From: CALHAX01 sp038523655
GTDB taxonomy: Bacteria; Pseudomonadota; Alphaproteobacteria; Rhizobiales; CALHAX01
NCBI GenBank assembly: GCA_038523655.1
Contig: JBCBJG010000088.1
Coordinates: 1 to 11,099 of the forward strand
Direction of reading: 5' to 3'
Length of the DNA: 11,099 nt
Under the pieces are notes generated by a model that searched no databases, was not told where the DNA came from, and saw only the letters and a list, made by a program, of their open reading frames with translations. Shown piece by piece: positions 1 through 6,963 of this stretch (within the stretch, counting starts at the first letter, position 1; the number at the start of each line of letters is the position of its first letter). The position numbers and the translations under genes are program-made.

Positions 1-943
1 AGCGGAACAAAATGCAGGCCAACGTCTGACGGTCCTGCGCGCGATCGACAAACTCGATCGGCTTGGCGAGGACGGTGTGCGCCTGCTCCTTGGCGCTGGC
101 CGCAAGGATGAGTCCGGTGCCTTCACCGAAGGCGCAGGATTGGCCGACGGCCAGATCGACCGCCTCCTCACATTCGTGACCGCGCCGTCCGATGACCCGG
201 CTACGCTGTTCACCACCCTCGATGATCTGGTCGGCGCGAACGCCCGGGGCGCCGAGGGCGTCGATGAACTGCGCCGGATGCACGATCTGCTCGGCGCGGC
301 GGACTTTGCATCCGACCGTGTGCGCTTCGACCCGTCGATCGTCCGCGGGCTGGACTATTACACCGGGCCGGTCTTCGAAGCTGAGCTCACCTTCGAGGCG
401 CGTGACGAGGATGGAGCGCTCGCCCGCTTCGGCTCGGTCGGCGGCGGCGGGCGCTACGATGGCCTGGTTGCCCGCTTCAAAGGCGCCGAGGTTCCGGCGA
501 CAGGATTTTCCATCGGCGTGAGCCGACTTTACGCGGCGTTGCGGACGTTGGGCCGCACCACGCAGGATGGCGTGCTCGCGCCAGTCGTCGTTCTCGTGAT
601 GGACGCCGCCGATACGGTCTCAGCTCAGCGCATGACCCGAGACCTGCGCGCGGCCGGCATTCGGACGGAAATGTATCTCGGCACGTCCGGCATGCGCGCG
701 CAGATGAAATATGCCGACAAACGCGGTGCTCCCTGCGTCGTGATCGAAGGCGAGGACGAGCGCGCAGCTGGCACGGTGACCATCAAGGACCTCGACGAAG
801 GCGCCCGTCTCTCCGGCGAAATCGAGGATAATAAAACATGGCGCGAAGGTCGGCCGGCTCAATTCTCAGCTCCGCGCGGTGATCTTGTCGAAGCCGTCAC
901 GAGCGTCCTCGCCCGCCGGGGTCGTGGCAACGGAGCCGCCTGA
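1..943 (+). CDS. hisS: Histidyl-tRNA synthetase, C-terminal part (5' end outside window)
   Basis: Class II aminoacyl-tRNA synthetase that charges tRNA-His in the cytoplasm. The frame is open from base 2, and 313 codons are visible, about the C-terminal 60% of an alphaproteobacterial HisRS. Seen: a stretch typical of the catalytic domain (LLLGAGRKDESGAFTEGAGL), the histidine-binding motif RGLDYYTGPVFE (RGLDYY at 344-361), the motif 3 region VGGGGRYDGL followed by GFSIGVSRL, and then a C-terminal anticodon-binding domain starting near PVVVLVMDAADT. The RGLDYYTGPVFEAEL wording resembles the divergent alphaproteobacterial HisRS group rather than the E. coli form. The stop TGA overlaps the hisZ ATG by one base, so the two are probably translationally coupled. 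The promoter and start lie upstream of the window. Confidence 0.96.
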   Translation, partial: AEQNAGQRLTVLRAIDKLDRLGEDGVRLLLGAGRKDESGAFTEGAGLADGQIDRLLTFVTAPSDDPATLFTTLDDLVGANARGAEGVDELRRMHDLLGAADFASDRVRFDPSIVRGLDYYTGPVFEAELTFEARDEDGALARFGSVGGGGRYDGLVARFKGAEVPATGFSIGVSRLYAALRTLGRTTQDGVLAPVVVLVMDAADTVSAQRMTRDLRAAGIRTEMYLGTSGMRAQMKYADKRGAPCVVIEGEDERAAGTVTIKDLDEGARLSGEIEDNKTWREGRPAQFSAPRGDLVEAVTSVLARRGRGNGAA

Positions 944-2139
944 TGGTCGTCGATCCGACCGCTGAGCGGTTCCGCGCGCTCGAAAGCAAGACGGCTCAGA
1001 TTATGGAGAGCTTCGCCAAGGCGGGCTTCGAGCGGATCGCGCCGGAGATTATTCAACCGGCGGATCTGTTTCTCGACGTGGTCGGCGAAGCCATCCGCAG
1101 CCGAACCTACGTCTTTACCGATCCGGACGGACAGGAGCTTTGCTTGCGCCCGGACCTCACTGTCCCGGCCTGTCGCATTTACCTCGAACGCCATCCGAGC
1201 TGTGATGCGCGGTCCCGATACTTCTACAGCGGCTCGACCTTCCGCTTCCAACCCGGCGGCGCCACGCCCGATAATCCGCGCGAGTACCGCCAGGCCGGCA
1301 TCGAATTCTTCGGTGACAGCGACGCCGCCCGGGCCGAGGCGGAAGTGCTGGCGCTCACGCAGAAGGTGCTGAAAGCGACCGGCCTCAGCGGTACCCACAT
1401 CGAGATGGGAGACCTCGGCCTTTTCCGCGCGCTCGTCTCCGCGATCGAGATGCCGGAGCGGTGGCGCAGCAAACTGATCCACGATTTCTGGCGACGCGAC
1501 AGCCTCACCGAGCGTCTGCGCCAGCTCACCACCCCGCTCGCTGACCGCGAAACCGCGATCCCCGAGGAGCTGCTGGCCTCGCTCGATCCTGCCCGGCCCG
1601 TCGCCGCCCGCGAAGGGATACGCACCTGGCTGGAGGCGCAGGACGTCCCGCTGATCGGGGCCCGCACGCTGGATGAGATTGTCGATGGTGTTCTCGACGC
1701 CGTATCGGATCTGCGTGAGCCGCCGCTCGACCCGGATGCTGCGCGGTTGATCGAGGAATATGTCTCCGTCAAAGCGCCACCGCGCGCCGTTGGCGCCCGG
1801 ATCGACGATCTGATGAACGAGCAGAAGATCGATCTCAGTGATGCGCTTGCACGCTATCAGCGCCGCCTCGACCGCTTCGAGGAAGCCGGTGTCGACATGA
1901 CAGGCGCGATGTTCTCTGCCGAATTCGGACGCAATCTCGAATATTACTCCGGTTTTGTCTTCCAGATCGTGACCAGCGACGACGACGGCGGAGGATATAT
2001 CGCAGGCGGTGGGCGCTACGACGGGTTGATGCAGGCGGTGGGCGCGCCGCATACCGTCCCGGGCATTGGCGTCGCAATCCATACCGACCGCCTGCTGAAT
2101 GCGATCTCCGGCGACAGCACTGTTGCAAGCGGCAAGTGA
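943..2139 (+). CDS. hisZ: ATP phosphoribosyltransferase regulatory subunit HisZ
   Basis: HisZ is a catalytically dead paralogue of HisRS. It assembles with short-form HisG to make the first enzyme of histidine biosynthesis active and sensitive to histidine. Length 398 residues is normal. Seen: the class II fold motifs LCLRPDLTVP (residues 67-75), REYRQAGIEFFG (113-124), the RGLDYY-like NLEYYSG (331-337) and GGGRYDGL (355-362). It lacks the C-terminal anticodon-binding domain that hisS has, ending about 35 residues after GGGRYDGL, which separates it from a second HisRS. The start ATG overlaps the hisS stop (TGATG). The next gene, hisG, begins 9 bases after the stop, and both partners are required together. 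The side-by-side position of hisS and its paralogue is common in alphaproteobacteria. Confidence 0.95.
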   Translation: MVVDPTAERFRALESKTAQIMESFAKAGFERIAPEIIQPADLFLDVVGEAIRSRTYVFTDPDGQELCLRPDLTVPACRIYLERHPSCDARSRYFYSGSTFRFQPGGATPDNPREYRQAGIEFFGDSDAARAEAEVLALTQKVLKATGLSGTHIEMGDLGLFRALVSAIEMPERWRSKLIHDFWRRDSLTERLRQLTTPLADRETAIPEELLASLDPARPVAAREGIRTWLEAQDVPLIGARTLDEIVDGVLDAVSDLREPPLDPDAARLIEEYVSVKAPPRAVGARIDDLMNEQKIDLSDALARYQRRLDRFEEAGVDMTGAMFSAEFGRNLEYYSGFVFQIVTSDDDGGGYIAGGGRYDGLMQAVGAPHTVPGIGVAIHTDRLLNAISGDSTVASGK

Positions 2140-2148
2140 GGTGAATCG

Positions 2149-2847
2149 ATGAGTGAGCGCTTCACCCTCGCACTACCGTCGAAAGGACGGATCATGGATG
2201 CCGCCGGAGCGGCGTTCCGCGAACGGGGGCTCGTGATCGAAAAGGACGGTGACGAACGCGGCTACACCGGGTCCGTTGTCGGTGTACCAGAGATCGAGGT
2301 GACATTTGCCTCCGCATCCGAGATTGCCAATCAACTGCGCCGCGGAACGGTTCATATGGCGATCACGGGCGAAGACCTCGTCCGCGAGGCCATGCCCGAT
2401 GCCGATGAACGGGTAGATTTCATCGCTCCGCTCGGCTTCGGCCACGCGCGCGTCGTGGTCGCGGTGCCAGATTGTTGGCTCGACGTGCGCCGGAGTGCCG
2501 ATCTCGAAGATGTGGCCGAAGCGTTCCGCCGTCGCCACGGGCGTCGCATGCGCGTCGCGACCAAGTTCACCAACCTCACGCGCCGCTTTTTCGCCGGCCA
2601 CGGCATCACAAGCTACCGGATCGTCGAAAGTCTTGGCGCGACCGAAGGCACGCCCGCAGCCGGTGTGGCCGAGTTGATCGTCGACATCACATCGAGCGGC
2701 GCGACGCTGCGCGCAAACGGTCTGCGTATTCTCGATGACGGAGAAATTCTCGAGAGCGAGGCCAATCTGATCACCTCGCGCGCGGCGGACTGGAGCCCGT
2801 CGATGAACGCGATCCGCAACGATATCATCGCCCGCTTCGATCCCTGA
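2149..2847 (+). CDS. hisG: ATP phosphoribosyltransferase catalytic subunit, short form
   Basis: Catalyses the first, committed step of histidine biosynthesis: ATP plus PRPP gives N1-(5-phosphoribosyl)-ATP. At 232 residues it is the short form (HisGS), lacking the C-terminal regulatory domain of the about 300-residue form, and so should need HisZ. Seen: N-terminal FTLALPSKGRIMDAA, AITGEDLVREA (71-81), FIAPLGFGHARVVVAVP, ATKFTNLTRRFF (137-148), and the PRPP-binding stretch ELIVDITSSGATLRANGL (175-192). A Shine-Dalgarno GAGGTG (2138-2143) overlaps the hisZ stop, five bases before ATG, supporting this start and coupled translation. It is the last gene of the hisS-hisZ-hisG unit; a 237-base gap to apt follows. 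Confidence 0.96.
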   Translation: MSERFTLALPSKGRIMDAAGAAFRERGLVIEKDGDERGYTGSVVGVPEIEVTFASASEIANQLRRGTVHMAITGEDLVREAMPDADERVDFIAPLGFGHARVVVAVPDCWLDVRRSADLEDVAEAFRRRHGRRMRVATKFTNLTRRFFAGHGITSYRIVESLGATEGTPAAGVAELIVDITSSGATLRANGLRILDDGEILESEANLITSRAADWSPSMNAIRNDIIARFDP

Positions 2848-2910
2848 TTGCGCGCCGTCGCGCCGCGACCTCTGCACGCTTTTACGCCAGCGCCTATGCG
2901 CGCCCCCGCT

Positions 2911-2980
2911 GCCGCGCCTCTGTCCCAGCGCCTCTGCCCCAGCGCCTATGCGCCAGCGCCCGTCTGCCACCGCCCTATGC
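2911..2980 (+). repeat. 14-bp imperfect tandem repeat, five units, in the hisG-apt gap
   Basis: Five units of exactly 14 bases follow one another at 2911, 2925, 2939, 2953 and 2967. The best-conserved core is CCAGCGCC followed by TCTGC or TATGC. Isolated copies of the core also occur at 2887 and 2989. The array is C-rich and G-poor on the + strand (36 C and 17 G in 70 bases). A period of 14 is not a multiple of three, and the frame running through it into apt encodes no recognisable domain, so it is probably non-coding. It lies 64 bases after the hisG stop. C-rich, G-poor RNA is the known character of Rho-loading sites, so it may act in termination of the his unit; that role is an inference. 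Confidence 0.7.
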
Positions 2981-3084
2981 CCATCAAGCCAGCGCCGAAG
3001 CGCCACTGGGCCCGCGCCTACTTGAGCGCGGCGCTGCAAGCGTGCACGAACATGGCGAGATCCTCACGAGCGGCGGAGAGTGGC

Positions 3085-3618
3085 GTGGCCCGCGATATCG
3101 CAGAGCTGATCCGGGCGATCCCGGACTACCCGAAACCCGGCATCATGTTTCGCGACGTGACCACCCTGTTCGGCGATGCGGACGGCCTGCGTCGGACGAT
3201 CGAACTGCTCACGGCCCCGTACGCCGAGATGCAGATCGACGCGGTTGCGGGCATCGAGGCGCGTGGCTTTATCCTCGGCGGCGCGGTCGCAGATCGTTTG
3301 CACACCGGATTTGTGCCCATCCGCAAGAAGGGCAAACTCCCATCGAAAGCGATCGGCCAGGACTACGAACTCGAGTACGGCACCGACATCATCGAAATCC
3401 ATGTCGATGCCGTGCGACCGGGCCAGCGCGTGTTGCTGATCGATGATCTGATCGCAACCGGCGGCACCGCAGAAGCGGCAGTCAAACTCTTGCGCCGCAT
3501 CGATGCCGAGATCGTCGGCGCGGCGTTTATCGTTGATCTGCCGTTCTTGGAGGGTGCTGAAAAGCTTCGCGCGGACGGCGTCTCGACACACACGCTCGTT
3601 GCTTTCGAGGGAGAATAA
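3085..3618 (+). CDS. apt: Adenine phosphoribosyltransferase
   Basis: Converts adenine plus PRPP to AMP in the cytoplasm, salvaging adenine including that released from methylthioadenosine. Seen: DYPKPGIMFRDVTTL (residues 14-28), AGIEARGFILGGAVA, FVPIRKKGKLP, YELEYGTDIIEIHVD, and the PRPP-binding motif VLLIDDLIATGGT (116-128). The GTG at 3085 is preferred as start. It has GGAGAG at 3075-3080, gives 177 residues (normal for the family), and the 11 codons upstream use codons rare in this region (AGA, TCA, CGA). The alternative is ATG at 3052, giving 188 residues but with no clear ribosome-binding site. The frame stays open back to 2848 by chance. The stop is one base before the next gene, so the four downstream genes probably form one operon. 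Confidence 0.94.
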   Translation: MARDIAELIRAIPDYPKPGIMFRDVTTLFGDADGLRRTIELLTAPYAEMQIDAVAGIEARGFILGGAVADRLHTGFVPIRKKGKLPSKAIGQDYELEYGTDIIEIHVDAVRPGQRVLLIDDLIATGGTAEAAVKLLRRIDAEIVGAAFIVDLPFLEGAEKLRADGVSTHTLVAFEGE

Positions 3619-3619
3619 T

Positions 3620-4303
3620 ATGGCCTCCGCGGAAAGCCTGTTCGCCTTCGCCGCCGCGCTCGCCGTCTTTGCTTTCTTCCCGGGCCCAGCGGTCATTTAC
3701 ACCGCGGCCCAAACGATCGCGCGGGGACAACGCGCCGGTATGCGCGCAGTCTTGGGCATCCACCTTGGCGGATATGTCCATGTCGTTGCAGCAACGCTCG
3801 GCCTCTCGGCCCTGCTGCTTCACGTGCCAACCGTCTATGCGGCGCTCAAGATCGCCGGCGCCGCATACCTCGCATGGATCGGTTTCGGCATGCTTCGCCG
3901 GGCGTGGGAGGCCAACGTCGTCCCGCTTACGGGCGCGGTCGATGAGGTGGCGGGGGATCACACTGTGCCTTCACGCCTTGTGCGCACGACGGATGAGCGC
4001 CGCGCCTTCATCGAGAGCATCATCATCGAAGTTTTCAATCCGAAAACGGCACTGTTTTTCCTCTCGTTCCTGCCGCAGTTCGTGGACCCTTCGGCTGCGC
4101 TACCCGTGATGCTGCAGTTTTTACTCCTCGGCTTGAGCACGCTCGCCATGTTCACGTTGGTGGATGTGCTCACCGTGTTCCTCGCGGGCAGCATCACCAC
4201 CCGCGTACGTTCCAGCGGCCGGGGGCTTCGGGTCGCAAACGCGATCGGCGGGACATTCCTTGTCGTGCTGGCGGGGAAACTCGCCTGGGATGCCAAACCA
4301 TGA
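3620..4303 (+). CDS. LysE/RhtB family membrane exporter
   Basis: Inner-membrane transporter of the LysE/RhtB superfamily, whose known members export amino acids or related small metabolites; the substrate here is unknown. Length 227 residues is slightly above the usual 200-215. Seen: the family signature after the first membrane helix, FFPGPAVIYTAAQTIARGQRAG (residues 19-40, beginning FFPGP), hydrophobic segments at roughly 8-28, 42-68, 72-92, 143-155, 163-190 and 205-222, and FNPKTALFFLSFLPQFV (139-155). A polar loop (about 98-130) is longer than in many homologues. AGGGAG at 3608-3613, inside the end of apt, provides the ribosome-binding site. The stop overlaps the mtnA start (ATGA), implying coupling. 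Its place between apt and mtnA suggests, but does not show, export of a product or by-product of the salvage route. Confidence 0.88.
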   Translation: MASAESLFAFAAALAVFAFFPGPAVIYTAAQTIARGQRAGMRAVLGIHLGGYVHVVAATLGLSALLLHVPTVYAALKIAGAAYLAWIGFGMLRRAWEANVVPLTGAVDEVAGDHTVPSRLVRTTDERRAFIESIIIEVFNPKTALFFLSFLPQFVDPSAALPVMLQFLLLGLSTLAMFTLVDVLTVFLAGSITTRVRSSGRGLRVANAIGGTFLVVLAGKLAWDAKP

Positions 4304-5397
4304 AAATCGCCGGCGAAGATCATCGTACGATCTGGCCCGACGGTGATGCGGTCGCGATCATCGATCAGACCCGGCTGCCGCACGCTTTTGAGATCGTGCA
4401 CCTCCGCACCCTCGACGACGCCGCTCGCGCGATCAAAGTCATGCAGGTGCGAGGTGCCCCGTTGATCGGCGCGACGGCTGCTTACGGACTGGCGCTCGCA
4501 CTTCGCGAAGATGCCCGCGATGACGCGCTGGAGCATGCGGTCACGTTGCTCGCCGCCCAGCGCCCAACCGCCGTCAATCTCCAATGGGCTCTGGATCGGG
4601 CCGCCGCCCTGCTTCGTCCGCTGCCTCCGGCCGAGCGCGCAGCCGCGGCCTGGACACATGCCGCTGAACTGTGTGACGAGGATGCGGAGACAAATCGCCA
4701 GATCGGCGCAAACGCCCGCCCGCTGATCGAAAAGATCGCCGCCGCAAAAGGTGGGGGCACGGTCAACATCCTCACCCACTGCAATGCCGGTTGGCTCGCC
4801 TGCGTCGATTGGGGCACGGCAACGTCCCCGATCTACCAGGCGAACGACGCGGGCATTTCCGTCCACGTCTACGTCGACGAGACGCGTCCGCGAAATCAGG
4901 GCGCCGGGCTCACCGCGTGGGAACTGGCCAACCACGGTGTGCCACACACGCTGGTCGTCGATAATGCCGGCGGGCATCTCATGCAGGGTGGCGTCATCGA
5001 CATGGTCATCGTCGGGACTGATCGCACGACGTCGAATGGAGACGTCTGCAACAAAATCGGCACCTACCTGAAGGCGCTCGCCGCGCACGACAATGGCGTG
5101 CCTTTCTATGTGACACTCCCGTCGTCGACGATCGATTGGACGCTGGACGATGGGTTTGCGGTGCCGATCGAGGAGCGCGGCGCGGAGGAGGTGCACGAGA
5201 TTTACGGCCGAGCCGCCGATGGGACGCTCACCTCGGTCAGAATTTCTCCGCCAGACACACCCGCGGCGAACCCGGCCTTCGACGTGACGCCAGCGCGGCT
5301 CGTCACGTCATTGATCACCGAGCGCGGCATATGCGCGGCGAGCACCGAGGGGCTTCTCTCGCTTTACCCCGAACAGCGTCGGGTAGGCGCCGCATGA
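4300..5397 (+). CDS. mtnA: S-methyl-5-thioribose-1-phosphate isomerase
   Basis: Interconverts 5-methylthioribose-1-phosphate and 5-methylthioribulose-1-phosphate in methylthioadenosine salvage; relatives of this enzyme also accept 5-deoxyribose-1-phosphate. Length 365 residues is typical. Seen: MQVRGAPLIGATAAYGLALA (beginning at residue 48), RPTAVNLQWALDR (88-100), NILTHCNAGWLA with the catalytic cysteine C161, YVDETRPRNQGAGLTAWEL (191-209), and IVGTDRTTSNGDVCNKIGTY with the catalytic aspartate D241. Both active-site residues are therefore present, which separates it from the related eIF2B subunits. The ATG lies inside the stop of the exporter gene (ATGA). The next gene is a FucA-like aldolase, 55 bases downstream. 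No mtnP, mtnK, mtnC or mtnD is in the window. Confidence 0.95.
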   Translation: MKIAGEDHRTIWPDGDAVAIIDQTRLPHAFEIVHLRTLDDAARAIKVMQVRGAPLIGATAAYGLALALREDARDDALEHAVTLLAAQRPTAVNLQWALDRAAALLRPLPPAERAAAAWTHAAELCDEDAETNRQIGANARPLIEKIAAAKGGGTVNILTHCNAGWLACVDWGTATSPIYQANDAGISVHVYVDETRPRNQGAGLTAWELANHGVPHTLVVDNAGGHLMQGGVIDMVIVGTDRTTSNGDVCNKIGTYLKALAAHDNGVPFYVTLPSSTIDWTLDDGFAVPIEERGAEEVHEIYGRAADGTLTSVRISPPDTPAANPAFDVTPARLVTSLITERGICAASTEGLLSLYPEQRRVGAA

Positions 5398-5452
5398 GAG
5401 TAGGTCGCTGCCCGTCGCCAACGCCCGCATCCCGCTCATTCGAACAAAACCG

Positions 5453-6142
5453 ATGACAGAGAAAAAATCGGCACGCCCGAACTCCGAAACGGCCGAGCGC
5501 GAGGCGATCGTCGCTGCCGCTAAGGCGATGTCGCGCGAAAACCTGTCGCCTGGCCGCTCGGGCAACGTTTCGGCACGCGTAGATGAACACATTCTGATTA
5601 CGCCGTCCGCGCTCCCCTACGAAGAGATGATGCCGGCGGACATCGTCACGTTGGATCGAGAGGGAAATGCGGTGAGTCCCACCGCAGTCCCGTCGAGCGA
5701 GTGGCGGTTCCATGTCGCGGCGCTCAACGCCCGGCCGGACCGCGCCGCGGTTGTGCACACCCATTCGCGATGCGCAACGGCACTCGCATGCTGTCGGGAG
5801 CCGATACCGGCGTTCCACTACATGGTCGCATTGGCCGGCGCCGACACGATCCCGCTCGTCTCTTATAAGCTGTTCGGAAGCCAAGCGCTCGCAGATGGTG
5901 TCGCGTCAGCGCTAATTGAATGCGATGCCTGTCTGCTCGCCAACCACGGCGTGGTAGCGCTCGGTAGCACGCCCGCCGCGGCGCTGGATCTCGCGCGCGA
6001 GGTCGAACAGCTCGCCGAGATGTACTTGCTGGCGCGCAGTGCGGGCAGCCCCGTCATTCTCTCCGCGGAGGAAATGTCCGAGGTGCACGCACGTTTTGCG
6101 ACCTACGGGCGTCGACCGACCGACCACAGCGCGAACGACTGA
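5453..6142 (+). CDS. Class II (zinc) aldolase, FucA-like; probable 5-methylthioribulose-1-phosphate / 5-deoxyribulose-1-phosphate aldolase
   Basis: Member of the class II aldolase/adducin family, 229 residues. Seen: SGNVSAR (36-42), LITPSALPYEEM (48-59), PSSEWRFH with the catalytic glutamate E83, VVHTHS with zinc ligands H102 and H104, FHYMVALAGA (121-130), ANHGVVALG with zinc ligand H165, and FATYGRR (Y218), which matches the C-terminal catalytic tyrosine of L-fuculose-1-phosphate aldolase. The pattern is FucA-like. The dehydratase MtnB has KPSAETLLH in place of PSSEWRFH. Beside mtnA, the likely reaction is cleavage of methylthioribulose-1-phosphate to dihydroxyacetone phosphate and methylthioacetaldehyde, as described for Ald2 of Rhodospirillum rubrum. 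Alternatives are a true fuculose-phosphate aldolase or an unusual MtnB. No clear Shine-Dalgarno precedes the ATG. Confidence 0.85.
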   Translation: MTEKKSARPNSETAEREAIVAAAKAMSRENLSPGRSGNVSARVDEHILITPSALPYEEMMPADIVTLDREGNAVSPTAVPSSEWRFHVAALNARPDRAAVVHTHSRCATALACCREPIPAFHYMVALAGADTIPLVSYKLFGSQALADGVASALIECDACLLANHGVVALGSTPAAALDLAREVEQLAEMYLLARSAGSPVILSAEEMSEVHARFATYGRRPTDHSAND

Positions 6143-6156
6143 CCAACAGCTTTGAC

Positions 6157-6199
6157 GGCCAGAGTCGGGTCGCTACTGCGACAGCTTCGGCCAGTTTTT
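6157..6199 (+). terminator. Possible terminator after the apt-mtnA-aldolase unit
   Basis: Fifteen bases past the aldolase stop, GGCC (6157-6160) can pair with GGCC (6189-6192). Inside this, GTCGC-TACT-GCGAC (6169-6182) forms a perfect five-pair hairpin with a four-base loop. A run of five T (6195-6199) follows. The two stems are separated by unpaired bases and the element overlaps the 3' end of the opposite-strand YHS gene, so this is a tentative call. Confidence 0.35.
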
Positions 6200-6643
6200 A
6201 TCCGCTGCCTTGATCAAGCTGCTCTGCTTGCGCTCCCACTTCCGCTTAATGCTGCGGTTGTAGTTGAGGTACAGCTTGCCATCGACGATCTTCCACTGCT
6301 TCGGATCTCCCTTTGCGGTCGACCCGTACCCGACGGCATAGGCACAAAACCCGCCGTACTGAGGCGCGTATTTCGTTGGATTGGCGGTGAACAGGTCGCG
6401 GTTCTCCGCGGAGGCGAAGCGCCACGTCACCCCGTCCCATTCGGTGGTGATGTCCTTCGCCCCCCGGATGGCTTTGCTCTGGGTGAAATAAGCGACCGGG
6501 TCATAACCGCCGACGGCCGTCCCGCGCACCAGCCCGGTGTAATGGCGCCCGGCGAGACTTGGGCGGATGTCGACGGACGCGGCGGCGACCACGCCAAGCG
6601 CGGCGCCAAGCAGGAAAGTGCGTCGGGAAACGGTGGTCGTCAT
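6173..6643 (-). CDS. YHS-domain protein with twin-arginine signal
   Basis: Small 156-residue exported protein of a family whose exact function is not established; YHS domains are often found in metal-related proteins. Seen: a twin-arginine type leader MTTTVSRRTFLLGAALG (SRRTFL at 6-11) with a hydrophobic stretch and a likely cleavage near residue 31, then AVGGYDPVAYF (43-53), FASAENRDLFTANP (76-89), KYAPQYGGFCAYAV (91-104), and DGKLYLNYN (121-129). Databases label this family 'YHS domain-containing (seleno)protein'; here C100 is an ordinary cysteine codon (TGT). GAGGA lies seven bases before the ATG, supporting the start. It is transcribed towards the aldolase gene with only 30 bases between the stops, and stands alone as a unit. 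Confidence 0.86.
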   Translation of the reverse strand: MTTTVSRRTFLLGAALGVVAAASVDIRPSLAGRHYTGLVRGTAVGGYDPVAYFTQSKAIRGAKDITTEWDGVTWRFASAENRDLFTANPTKYAPQYGGFCAYAVGYGSTAKGDPKQWKIVDGKLYLNYNRSIKRKWERKQSSLIKAADKNWPKLSQ

Positions 6644-6963
6644 CGGGTCGTCCTCGTAAGCGATCAGGTGCGGGCGTCAAGCGCCGTTTGTCGCAGACGA
6701 CGGTGCGCGCGCTCTGCGTCGATGGAAAGGCCCGCCGGATCACGACTGTGTCAGTTATTCATCATACTGCGCACAACTGCGTGAATGCACTGCAATGTCA
6801 CCGTCTGCGCCTTGACCCTTTCGGCAGCTGCCCGTCACCTGCGGTATGGATTAAACTCTAACTCCCCCGGCATTGGCTGGCTGATGGAGACGATCGGCTG
6901 AAGATCGCCGTGGATGGAATCGGGGCAGTGAGAAAGGGGGCGCAGGTGGCGCGGGGGAGGACA
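6644..6963. other. 320-base divergent intergenic region
   Basis: Lies between the start of the YHS gene (-) and the start of the secreted SGNH-like gene (+), so promoters for both should be here. The middle (about 6745-6860) is noticeably more AT-rich than the flanking genes. TATGAT (minus strand, 6766-6761) resembles a -10 box facing the YHS gene, and TTGACC (6812-6817, +) resembles a -35 box facing the SGNH gene. Neither has a convincing partner at 16-18 bases, so no promoter is called. No gene, repeat or RNA is recognisable. Confidence 0.6.

Noticed and set aside
859..2082. Long minus-strand open frame of 407 codons opposite hisZ
   Set aside because: It is the antisense shadow of hisZ in GC-rich DNA; its translation shows no recognisable motif, while hisZ is clear.
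2848..3084. N-terminal extension of apt back to 2848, or a small gene in the gap
   Set aside because: The extension is low-complexity and driven by the 14-bp repeat; Apt homology begins just after 3085, where a ribosome-binding site is present.
3958..5196. Minus-strand open frame of 412 codons opposite the exporter and mtnA genes
   Set aside because: It covers two well-supported genes on the other strand and has no motif of its own.
6736..6866. Promoter boxes TATGAT (minus) and TTGACC (plus) in the divergent gap
   Set aside because: Neither has an acceptable partner box at 16-18 bases, so they may be chance matches in a more AT-rich stretch.
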